A DNA stretch of 34,230 bases from assembly GCA_016212425.1 (NCBI GenBank), contig JACRGJ010000051.1, positions 1 through 34,230 of the forward strand, read 5' to 3'. This DNA is from Micrococcales bacterium (GTDB lineage: Bacteria > Actinomycetota > Actinomycetes > Actinomycetales > Microbacteriaceae). Numbering within the stretch: position 1 is the first letter of the stretch; every line of letters starts with the position of its first letter. Both the position numbers and the translations under genes were made by a program. The notes beneath the pieces were generated by a model. The model was not told the DNA's origin, searched no databases, and was given only the letters and a program-made list of their open reading frames with translations. Below, piece after piece: positions 16,401 to 22,766 of the stretch.

Positions 16401-17105
16401 GCCGAGCATCGCCGTCGCGACCTCGGCGAAGGTCGAGACGACCAGGCGCGGCGTCACGGTGAAGTCGAGGAGGTGCCCGGTGAGGGCCCGCAACTGGTCG
16501 ATGACGGCGTTCGGCTTGAAGGTGCCCTCGTTGTCGGTGAGGGCGACGAAGGCGCGGGCATCGAGGGTGATCCCGAACTGCTCCTCCATCGCCCGCGCGA
16601 AGGCGGGGTTCAGCCGCGGTCCGCCCCGCAGCTTCAGCTCGTGGTCACGCCCGGCGCGGCGGATCGCGAGCGGCCTCAGCAGGACCGGGGCGCAGAAGGT
16701 CTCGTCGCCGCGGGTCCACTGCGCGATGCCGATCCCGAGGAACACCGAGTCGATGCCGCGGGTCTGCGCGAGCTCCATCCCCTTCGCGACGACCTGGTCG
16801 GCCGCCAGGCGGGCCGAGCGCAGGGCGACATCGTCGCGGATGAGGTGGGAGAGCAGGGTCGTCGCGCCGGTGATGAACCGGGCGAGGCCGCCGGGATGCG
16901 TCGTCGAGAGCTCGATCCGCGTCGCGCGGGCGTCGACGAAGTGCAGCAGGGGGGAGCGTCCGCCGAGCTCGGCGATCTCCTCGCGCCAGAGCAGCCAGGT
17001 CGGCTCGGCGACGTTCCCGCTGCCCCAGTCCTCCCCCTGGATCTCGAGCGAGCGGGGATCGCTGCGGCTGCTCCGGGCCGGGAGCCGGTCATCCTGGTCG
17101 TCCAC
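13404..17105 (-). CDS. SF1 helicase-like protein with degenerate ATPase motifs and C-terminal endonuclease-like (MTES_1575-type) domain
   Basis: A 1233-residue protein. The N-terminal 1-290 is family-specific. A split Upf1-like helicase core is recognisable at about 290-360 and 820-1095, separated by a largely helical 460-residue insertion. The C-terminal 1128-1216 resembles the REase_MTES_1575/Vsr-like domain ('LRRLGWHYARVHAFELFSDPDAVADRI'). Key residues are missing. Motif I reads PGTGGTQT (307-314), with Gly311 in place of the Walker A lysine. Motif II reads VDAG (832-835), lacking the glutamate of DE. Motif V lacks the usual 'QGxExD'. Motif VI (VAMTRARRSL, 1075-1084) keeps its arginines. 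In the nuclease-like part the expected Asp and Glu appear as Gly1154 and Asp1167. The frame is intact over 3.7 kb, so this is not a decayed gene. GTG at 17105 has GGGGGGA six bases upstream; TATCGT at 17143-17148 may be its -10. A DNA or RNA scaffold role is possible. Function unknown. Confidence 0.8.
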   Translation of the reverse strand: MDDQDDRLPARSSRSDPRSLEIQGEDWGSGNVAEPTWLLWREEIAELGGRSPLLHFVDARATRIELSTTHPGGLARFITGATTLLSHLIRDDVALRSARLAADQVVAKGMELAQTRGIDSVFLGIGIAQWTRGDETFCAPVLLRPLAIRRAGRDHELKLRGGPRLNPAFARAMEEQFGITLDARAFVALTDNEGTFKPNAVIDQLRALTGHLLDFTVTPRLVVSTFAEVATAMLGDARALAHPLLDALAGNPSARGALGGATAPVDPSDPDRREPSTDTLLLDADAEQEAVIAQVAAGNSIVVKTMPGTGGTQTVVNAIGALIAANRRVLVVSPRRATLRGIADRLTEVGLTGLTVSPASVRRDLVASIARNERARKPAVGEIDEALVRLRGVLLDYRTALSRADAVLGVSVLDCVTELSRLALLPDPPSTTARLGRTAVEALRMDRESVADTMVQAARLGEFRYGPEDSPWYRAHFTTGEEAQRAHDLARRLTEEQLPRLLVRAEDLIGSTRMRPFATIDELGIYLRLLTDLRDTLDRFQPSVFDRSLSELIAATAPRREAPAMSGGNRRRLKALAREYVRPGMHVGDLHEALTRVQQQRMLWQRYVAAGVTPEVPVGIHDVQVAWQQVSQDLAQLDGPLGHTDETRFGAQPIGRLGDQLRALAAESEVLDNLVERSQLLQTLQHLDIGPLIEDLAARHVPEHRVPAEVELAWWRSALDSLLENDRALLGANTPVLERLEADFRLVDEAHASGSAQLLAWQLAERWSIGIHDYPEEAAALRDALRAGGIDSAVLQRVAPRLSRTIAPVWLASPYEVPDIAEDGGFDALLRVDAGTVTVAEGIGAIRRARQIVAVGDPVTQTPAPFDTGLDVPERIADAPALDVDDLHARSALAQLGSLLPTLSLTRSYRAAGEDLAELVNRKFYGGRLDTLPWAGSFLGHGSLALDYVDGTGLPDPVTGAVESVDAEVARVVQLVLDHAATRPRESLMVVTASERHAVRVQQAVLAAAASRPEAVDYVFGDRSEPFAVMTIERALAQSRDRVVFSLGYGRTPHGRVLSDFGALGRPGGERLLAVAMTRARRSLVLVTCFRPADVEDGRMTHGAAALAEILDEIAESERPPSRQEAEDPMLVDLARRLADRGLRVALGHGGKLGLVAANGGTCVVIDTDSALLGRSLRESLRLRPEVLRRLGWHYARVHAFELFSDPDAVADRIARVAGLDAGPRTEPLAIVG

Positions 17106-17303
17106 GACGTCCCCCCGGCGATCGGCTGCCCACACCCTTCTCACGATAGGCCGACGGGCCCGTGATTCCGGGGAGAACGAGCCGGATGTCGCGAACAGCG
17201 GCGGTCGATCCGTCGGGTCCGGCACCGGTCGCGCGCCCCGGGTATCGACCGGGACCGCGGCCACGTGCGTCGTTGGCGAGGAGCGGCTCGGCGGGCTCTC
17301 CCG

Positions 17304-17933
17304 TCAGGCGGCGGGTTCCTCGGCCTGCTCGGGCAGGTCGGTGTCGAGCCAGGCCCGCCACTCGACGGGCAGTTGTGCGAGGTGGTCGGGGTACCAGTTC
17401 ATGGCGGGCGCCCGGTCAGGGTCGAGGTGGTCGAGGTGCCAGTCGCCGAGCGGGTAGTTCTTCCCTTTCGCGTCGACGTACTCGAGGCGCATCCGCAGGT
17501 CCAGACCGGCCGCCTCATGGCGGTGCACGCGGTGGATCATCCGGTCCAGGAACCGCTCGTCGGCGGGGAACACGGTGCCGTCCGGGGCGGTCACCCGGGC
17601 CGCGTCCCCCTCGGATCCGGTGAAGCGATGGGCGGCGATGCCGATGAGCAGCCGGTCGCGCTCGTCGAGGAGGCGGCGGGCGATCGCGCTCCAGCGCATC
17701 AGGTCCTCGCAGCGGACCTGCGCCCAGGGCGGCATACCCGCCTCGGCACGGCGGGCGGCCGCCGCGAGGGCGGTGAGCAGGCCGGGGTTGCCGGGGTTCA
17801 CGCACATCCCGCGGCAGATGGCCACCGAGGTCGCTTCGAGACGGCTGACGGCGACCACCAGGCGCCCGAGCTGGCGCAGGTAGCGGTCGTCGGCGGTGTC
17901 GGCGTGGCGGGCGGTAGAGGTGAGAGAGCTCAT
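17304..17933 (-). CDS. Protein of unknown function (209 residues)
   Basis: I do not recognise this family. The protein is soluble, without signal peptide or membrane segment. Residues 1-95 are mostly helical (e.g. 'RYLRQLGRLVVAVSRLEATS', then an Ala-rich helix). Residues 115-185 mix strands and charged stretches with many His, Asp and Trp ('GDWHLDHLDPDRAPAMNWYP'). The region has two cysteines in 'CRGMCVNPGN', which could bind metal or form a disulfide. ATG at 17933 was chosen for GAGTGAG six bases upstream; a GTG nine bases earlier is possible. It lies 159 bp downstream of ald on the same strand with its own upstream inverted repeat, so it may be separately transcribed. Codon use matches the neighbours. 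Confidence 0.7.
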   Translation of the reverse strand: MSSLTSTARHADTADDRYLRQLGRLVVAVSRLEATSVAICRGMCVNPGNPGLLTALAAAARRAEAGMPPWAQVRCEDLMRWSAIARRLLDERDRLLIGIAAHRFTGSEGDAARVTAPDGTVFPADERFLDRMIHRVHRHEAAGLDLRMRLEYVDAKGKNYPLGDWHLDHLDPDRAPAMNWYPDHLAQLPVEWRAWLDTDLPEQAEEPAA

Positions 17934-17951
17934 CGCGCTCACTCTGGCACC

Positions 17952-17966
17952 GCCCGTGAATCGGGC
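17952..17966. promoter_or_regulatory. Inverted repeat upstream of the unknown gene
   Basis: GCCCG and CGGGC, separated by TGAAT, lie 19-33 bases before the ATG at 17933. It could be an operator or a hairpin ending ald transcription. Only the symmetry and position support it. Confidence 0.25.
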
Positions 17967-18092
17967 AACGGGGCTTGACACAGCCGGGGACGATCCCCTC
18001 GACGGCACTCGGGCGCGCCCGCGAGATCCGTTCCCACCATCGGTCCGGGATCAGGATCGATGCCGGGTCAGGCGGCGAGCGCCTGGGGCGGG

Positions 18093-19211
18093 CTAGGCCG
18101 CGAGCGCCTGGGCGATGGGGAGTTCCGAGGTCCCCAGGGCCTCGGCCACCCCGCCGTTCGTCACGCGCCCGGCGTGCACGTTCAGCCCCTTCGCGAGGGC
18201 GGCGTCGTCGCGGAGGGCCTGGGTCCAGCCCTTATCGGCGATGGCGAGAACGTAGGGCAGCGTCGCGTTGGTGAGCGCCCGGGTGGCGGTCTCCGGGACG
18301 GCGCCCGGCATGTTCGCGACGCAGTAGTAGAGGGACCGGTGCACGGCGAAGGTGGGGTCGTCGTGCGTCGTGGCGTGAGAGCCCTCGAAGCATCCGCCCT
18401 GGTCGATCGCGATGTCCACGAGCACCGACCCGGGTTTCATCGAGGCGACCATCACATCGGTCACGAGCTTGGGCGCCGCGGCACCGGGGATGAGCACGGA
18501 GCCGATCACGAGGTCGGCGTCGGAGAGCTGCGCCGCGATCTCGTAGGTGCTCGAGGCCCGGGTTTGCACCCGCCCGCCGAACTGCACCTCGAGCTGCCGC
18601 AGGCGGGAGAGGTCGCGGTCGATCACGGTGACGTCGGCGCCCATCCCGAGCGCGTTCGCCGCGGCGTGCTCGCCGGCCACGCCGCCGCCGATCACCACGA
18701 CGCGTGCCTTCGGAGTGCCGGGAACCCCGCCGAGCAGGATGCCGCGCCCGCCGACCGGGCTCATCAGCTGGTAGCCGCCCACCTGGATCGAGAGGCGCCC
18801 GGCCACTTCGCTCATCGGAGAGAGCAGCGGCAGCTGGCGGTTCGGCAGCTGCACGGTCTCGTAGGCGATGGCGGTGCCACCGGCGCGGATCAGGGCATCG
18901 GCGGTGTCGCGGGCGGCGGCGAGGTGGAGGTAGGTGAAGAGCACCTGGTCCTCGCGCATCCGGGCGAACTCGGGCTTCACCGGCTCTTTGACCTTGAGCA
19001 GCAGGTCGCCCTCCGCCCAGACGTCGTCGGCGCTCTCGAGCAGGGTGGCCCCCGCGGCGGTGTAGTCCTCGTCGGCGACGCGGGAGCCGAGGCCGGCGCC
19101 GCGCTGCACGAACACCTCGTGTCCGCGGGTCACGAGTTCGTGCACGCCCGCGGGCGTCGCCGCGACGCGGTTCTCATTGTTCTTGATCTCCGTGGGGATG
19201 CCGACCTTCAC
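18093..19211 (-). CDS. ald: Alanine dehydrogenase
   Basis: A 372-residue NAD-dependent enzyme that interconverts L-alanine with pyruvate and ammonia; in mycobacteria the same enzyme also handles glyoxylate. The signature 'IPTEIKNNENRVAATPAGVHELVTRGH' is split here only for length. Residues known from the M. tuberculosis enzyme fall at the same numbers: Arg15, Lys75, His96 and Asp270. The NAD fold 'VVVIGGGVAGEHAA' is at about 171-184. GTG at 19211 follows a -10 hexamer by six bases, which suggests leaderless translation. It is divergent from an Lrp/AsnC regulator, the same arrangement as aldR-ald in mycobacteria, where AldR senses amino acids. Confidence 0.96.
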   Translation of the reverse strand: MKVGIPTEIKNNENRVAATPAGVHELVTRGHEVFVQRGAGLGSRVADEDYTAAGATLLESADDVWAEGDLLLKVKEPVKPEFARMREDQVLFTYLHLAAARDTADALIRAGGTAIAYETVQLPNRQLPLLSPMSEVAGRLSIQVGGYQLMSPVGGRGILLGGVPGTPKARVVVIGGGVAGEHAAANALGMGADVTVIDRDLSRLRQLEVQFGGRVQTRASSTYEIAAQLSDADLVIGSVLIPGAAAPKLVTDVMVASMKPGSVLVDIAIDQGGCFEGSHATTHDDPTFAVHRSLYYCVANMPGAVPETATRALTNATLPYVLAIADKGWTQALRDDAALAKGLNVHAGRVTNGGVAEALGTSELPIAQALAA

Positions 19212-19217
19212 ACGCCT

Positions 19218-19223
19218 AGTATC
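19218..19223 (-). promoter_or_regulatory. -10 element for leaderless ald
   Basis: On the minus strand GATACT is followed by six bases (AGGCGT) and the GTG start of ald. The 106-bp divergent region (19212-19317) also holds two similar blocks, ATCGAAG (19222-19228) and ATTCGAAG (19268-19275), and the palindrome CGATAATCG (19296-19304 region), possible sites for the Lrp/AsnC regulator. No good -35 is seen. Confidence 0.45.
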
Positions 19224-19317
19224 GAAGGAACTCCGGGCTGACGGCCAGGATCCGCAGGAAAATCGGCATTCGAAGCTCAGCGCCGACGATCATCCCGATA
19301 ATCGAGAGGAAGCGCGC

Positions 19318-19794
19318 ATGCCGACGAAGATCCTGCATACCGAGCTCGACGACGTGGACCGCGCCATCCTCGCCGCGCTGCAGGCCGATGGGCGGATCTC
19401 CAACGCTCGGCTCGCCGAGGCCACCGGCATCGCGCCGTCGACGGCGCACGCCCGCCTCCGCGCGGTGGTCGCGCGCGGAGTGCTCCGCGGCGTCGCCGTC
19501 GACCTCGACCCGGAAGCGCGGGGCCTCGGCCTGCAGGCGCTCATCAGCATCGGCATCCGCGCCGGGGCCCGGGGCGAGATGACCGACTTCCTCGCCCGGA
19601 TCTCGGCGCTGCCCGGGGTGGTGCAGGCGTTCTTCCTCGGCGGCTCGGAGGACTTCATCGTCCACATCGCCGTGCGCGACTCGGATGCGGTGCGCGACTT
19701 CGTCGTGGAGCACCTCTCCGCCGATCCCGTGGTGTCCTTCACCCGCACGAGCCTCGTTTTCGACCATCGCCGCCGACCGCTCAGCGTGCCCTGA
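19318..19794 (+). CDS. Lrp/AsnC-family transcriptional regulator, AldR-like
   Basis: A 158-residue regulator. The winged helix-turn-helix at about 8-60 ('LDDVDRAILAALQADGRISNARLAEATGI', with the recognition helix after it) is typical. A RAM effector-binding domain follows at 65-145 ('ALISIGIRA...FLARISALPGVVQAFFLGGSEDFIVHIAV'); 'GxxDxxL/I' appears as GGSEDFIVHI. Such proteins form octamers and respond to amino acids. ATG at 19318 has GAGAGGA eight bases upstream; longer in-frame starts would run across ald's promoter. Because it is divergent from ald, control of ald and of itself is the most likely role. Confidence 0.88.
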   Translation: MPTKILHTELDDVDRAILAALQADGRISNARLAEATGIAPSTAHARLRAVVARGVLRGVAVDLDPEARGLGLQALISIGIRAGARGEMTDFLARISALPGVVQAFFLGGSEDFIVHIAVRDSDAVRDFVVEHLSADPVVSFTRTSLVFDHRRRPLSVP

Positions 19795-19807
19795 GGGCGG
19801 CTCGCGG

Positions 19808-21571
19808 CTATCGGCCGAACAGGCCATCACCGTAGCGATGGATCAGCGCCCACGCGTCGGCGTAGGTGGTGGGCACGGGCTGCCCCGGTTCGAACTTCTC
19901 GACGAGCAGAGCCATCAGCCCTGCGCCCGGTGGGCTGAGCGGCCGGTCGTCGTCCTTGCCCTCCTCAGGCGGGCTGTTCTCGGGATTCGGCGGGCGGTAG
20001 AGCGGGAAGGTCGTCGGCCAGGTCGCCGGATCTCGCGGCACCGTGAGGTTCAGCGCGTTGCGGATGGTCGGCGCGTCGAGGTCGCGGGCGGTGAGTGGAT
20101 CGAGCCCCCAGCGCTCGCACAGGGTCGCGATGAGCGACCCGTGATGCATCGGCTGGTTGACCACCGTCCCGGGCGCCGTGTAGGCGGAGACGACGATGGC
20201 GGGCACGCGCACCCCGAGCCGGTCGAAGGCGAAGTCCATCTCCGTCCGCTCGGGTAGCGCGGGCGGCGTGGCCTCGGGCGGGGGGACGTGGTCGTAGGTG
20301 CCGCCGTGCTCGTCGAAGGTGATGAGGAAGGTCGTGTTCATCGCGTTCGACCCTGTGGGGGAGGCGCTTTCGCGGATCGCGGTGTATATCGAGTGCAGCA
20401 GAGCATCGCCGGCGCGGATGTCGGAGATCGCGCTGCCCTCGATCAGGTCGCCGTCGACGTAGCCGCGGGTGTTGGGGCCGACCGGAGGATGCATGTCGTT
20501 GTGGTCGAAGACCAGCCTCGGCTCGATGAAGGAGTACGCGGGGAGGGTGCCGTTCGCGGTGTCCTCCCAGAAGCGACTCATGGTCCGGAAGCGGGTCTTC
20601 CAGTACGGGCGCAGGTGGGGCTCGTGGATGACGCCGGTGAGGGAGACGAGCTGCCTGTCGTCGTAGTAGACGCACCACGGCACCCCGGCCTCCTCGAGCC
20701 GGTTGAAGATCGTGACCGCGGTGTTCTGCTCGGGGTCCAGCCACTTGGCGATACCGGGGTCGAACGCGTTGGTGACCCATCCGTTCGAGCTCGACGCGTG
20801 GAAGAACGAGCGGTTCGGATAGGTCTGCGACGGCACGGCGGCGTGCCAGTGGTCGTAGACAGCGAAACTCCTCGCGAGCGTCGAGAGCACCGGGAGCATG
20901 GGCGGGGTGAAGCATCCGAGGATCTGGCGGTACTCCTCCACGGTCGGCTCACGCCGATTCTCCGTCTCGAACTTGAGCACGTAGTCGCGCACGAAGCCGT
21001 CCATCGTCGCCGGGGTGCCTTCCGGCGGCGCGTTGTACGGCGGCAGCAGCGTCGGAATGCGGTGCTGCCGGTTGGCAGCCGGGAGCACCGCGTCATAGAG
21101 CTGGGTGTTGACGAAGGGGAACTCCTCCCCCGGGTCCGGGTCCGGACTCGACATCACCCGATCGGTCGGTCCGGAGTACGGATGCACCTCGACGACCGTG
21201 CCGTCCGGGGCCGTGTTCCGCAGCCCCGCCTTCGGGATGCCCTCGAACCGGCGACCGGGAGGCAGCTCGCCGCCCCCATGCTCCGGGCTGTAGAGGTAGC
21301 CGAGGAGGGTGTCGAAGGAACGGTTCTCGAACATGACGCAGACGACGTGGTCGTATCCGGGACCCTCCAGTCGAGGTCGCAGGCCCGAGAGTCCGGCCGG
21401 CAGCCCGGAGGCCGCGGCATCCGGGGCAGTGGAGAAGGCCCCGCCCGCACCGGCGGCGGCACCGACCCCGGAGGCCGCGGCGGCGATCCCCGCACCCCGG
21501 AGAAACCCGCGCCGGCTCGGGCGGCTGGAGTCCTCCTCCGCGCGACCGCGCGACGCGGCGTCTCTCGACAT
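19808..21571 (-). CDS. Tat-exported phosphoesterase of the phospholipase C / acid phosphatase family
   Basis: A 587-residue protein of Pfam Phosphoesterase type (non-haemolytic phospholipase C and acid phosphatase AcpA). The N terminus has a Tat signal: twin arginines in SRRGFLRGAG (19-28), then an Ala/Gly-rich core to about residue 55. The catalytic start 'VVCVMFENRSFDTLLGY' (about 76-92) holds the metal-binding E-N-R-S-F-D motif. 'FDHNDMHPPVG' and 'FLITFDEHGGTYDHVPPP' are the later metal-site motifs. It is likely folded in the cytoplasm and exported through Tat. The lipid or phosphate-ester substrate is not predictable. The C-terminal domain of true PLC enzymes is absent, so phosphatase activity is equally likely. 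ATG at 21571 gives a proper signal peptide; a CACACT hexamer six bases upstream hints at another leaderless start. Confidence 0.88.
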   Translation of the reverse strand: MSRDAASRGRAEEDSSRPSRRGFLRGAGIAAAASGVGAAAGAGGAFSTAPDAAASGLPAGLSGLRPRLEGPGYDHVVCVMFENRSFDTLLGYLYSPEHGGGELPPGRRFEGIPKAGLRNTAPDGTVVEVHPYSGPTDRVMSSPDPDPGEEFPFVNTQLYDAVLPAANRQHRIPTLLPPYNAPPEGTPATMDGFVRDYVLKFETENRREPTVEEYRQILGCFTPPMLPVLSTLARSFAVYDHWHAAVPSQTYPNRSFFHASSSNGWVTNAFDPGIAKWLDPEQNTAVTIFNRLEEAGVPWCVYYDDRQLVSLTGVIHEPHLRPYWKTRFRTMSRFWEDTANGTLPAYSFIEPRLVFDHNDMHPPVGPNTRGYVDGDLIEGSAISDIRAGDALLHSIYTAIRESASPTGSNAMNTTFLITFDEHGGTYDHVPPPEATPPALPERTEMDFAFDRLGVRVPAIVVSAYTAPGTVVNQPMHHGSLIATLCERWGLDPLTARDLDAPTIRNALNLTVPRDPATWPTTFPLYRPPNPENSPPEEGKDDDRPLSPPGAGLMALLVEKFEPGQPVPTTYADAWALIHRYGDGLFGR

Positions 21572-21632
21572 GGCTTCAGTGTGGTGCGTTCCGCTGACCA
21601 CGCCTAGTTCAGGCTGCCCGCGATGAACGCCG

Positions 21633-21941
21633 TCAGGGCTGCACGAGCCGCAGCAACGCCGTGACGGCCGCGGCGCTCACGACGGCGACGAGGAACGGTG
21701 CCCGCACCGCGTAGAGGACCGCCGCCACCCCGAGTCCAGCGAGACGCGCATCCGCCTCGAGCTGCTGCCCCGAGGAGAAGGTCTGGGTCACGATGAGTCC
21801 GGCGAGGAGCGCGGCGGGCAGCAACTCGGTACTGCGTCGGATGGGCGGGGGCTCGAACAGGCGGGGCGGGATCGCGTAGCCGAGCAGCTTGAGGCCCAGA
21901 CACGCGACGGAGGCGGCGAGCACGATGGTCCACAGGGTCAC
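21633..21941 (-). CDS. azlD: AzlD-family branched-chain amino acid exporter, small subunit
   Basis: A 102-residue membrane protein with three to four hydrophobic segments ('LWTIVLAASVACLGLKLLGY', 'LLPAALLAGLIVTQTF', 'FLVAVVSAAAVTALL'). Length and pattern fit AzlD/YgaH, which pairs with AzlC/YgaZ to export branched-chain amino acids or analogues. GTG at 21941 overlaps the azlC stop (GTGA), so the two are coupled. The substrate is by family. Confidence 0.88.
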   Translation of the reverse strand: MTLWTIVLAASVACLGLKLLGYAIPPRLFEPPPIRRSTELLPAALLAGLIVTQTFSSGQQLEADARLAGLGVAAVLYAVRAPFLVAVVSAAAVTALLRLVQP

Positions 21942-22636
21942 GTCGCGCGCTCCCGGCCGAGCCAGTTCGTCGCGCCCACGAGGACTGCAACGACGACCGT
22001 GATGAGCACCGGAACACCCACAGGCAGCCAGGGAACGGCGACCACCGCGATCACCGCCGAAGCGCACGCGACGGCGAGCGCCTGACGCTGCCGCAGACGC
22101 GGCCAGAGCAGGCCGAGGAAGGCGGCGGAGGCGGCGGCGTCCAGCCCGAACCCGCGCACGTCCCCCAGCAGGTCTCCGAGCAGCGCGCCTACCAGGGTGG
22201 TCGCGTTCCAGCCGAGGAAGACGCCAAGCCCGGTCACCCAGAAGCCGAGCCGTTGCAGGCTCGGAGTGGGCTGGGCGGTGCCGACCGCGGTCGACTCGTC
22301 GATCGTCAGGTGGGCGGCGGCGATCCGGCGCCAGGACCCGGGCCCGATGATGGGCGACATCCGCACCGAATAGAAGAGATTCCGCACGCCGAGCAGCGCG
22401 GCCCCGGCGATCGCCGCCCCGCCGGCGCCCACCCCGCCCGCCGCGATGACGCCGACGATCGCGAACTGCGATCCGCCCGAGAACAGCACGAGGCTGAGCA
22501 CGCAGGCCTGAGCGACGGAGAGCCCCGATGCCGTGGCGAGTGCGCCGAAGGAGACGCCGTACGCGGCGGTGGCGAGGGCGACGGAGAGCGCGGCGCGCCA
22601 CACCCGCGCGCGGTCGGGATCTCGCACGGGCAGCAC
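21938..22636 (-). CDS. azlC: AzlC-family branched-chain amino acid exporter, large subunit
   Basis: A 232-residue membrane protein with about six to eight helices. The family features are the N-terminal 'AYGVSFGALATASGLSVAQA', 'LVLFSGGSQFA' and 'LLGVRNLFYSVRMSP' followed by 'DESTAVGTAQ'. GTG at 22636 is preceded by TACCGT with a six-base gap and no ribosome-binding site, so a leaderless transcript is likely. It runs into azlD with a four-base overlap. AzlCD exports branched-chain amino acids in Bacillus (4-azaleucine resistance) and E. coli (valine). No Lrp-type gene is immediately adjacent; the nearest lies 2.1 kb away beside ald. Confidence 0.9.
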   Translation of the reverse strand: MLPVRDPDRARVWRAALSVALATAAYGVSFGALATASGLSVAQACVLSLVLFSGGSQFAIVGVIAAGGVGAGGAAIAGAALLGVRNLFYSVRMSPIIGPGSWRRIAAAHLTIDESTAVGTAQPTPSLQRLGFWVTGLGVFLGWNATTLVGALLGDLLGDVRGFGLDAAASAAFLGLLWPRLRQRQALAVACASAVIAVVAVPWLPVGVPVLITVVVAVLVGATNWLGRERAT

Positions 22637-22642
22637 GTGCCG

Positions 22643-22648
22643 ACGGTA
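22643..22648 (-). promoter_or_regulatory. -10 element for leaderless azlC
   Basis: On the minus strand TACCGT is followed by six bases (CGGCAC) and the GTG of azlC at 22636. No recognisable -35. The rest of the 130-bp gap to the DEAD-box gene is GC- and purine-rich with no visible gene. Confidence 0.45.
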
Positions 22649-22766
22649 GCGGAGCGGATGCGGTGCGCCGCGTCCCGGACCGTGTGCCCTGTCCGCGCCG
22701 GTATCGCCCCGGGGTCGCGGGGGAAGGGAGAGAGAGGAAGGGGGTCGCGGCCGACGGGGGCGGGGG

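Noticed and set aside
13335-17165. A 1276-residue open frame on the plus strand opposite the pseudo-helicase
   Set aside because: High-GC coding DNA opens long antisense frames. The translation is His/Arg/Gly-rich without family motifs, while the minus strand has a coherent domain layout.
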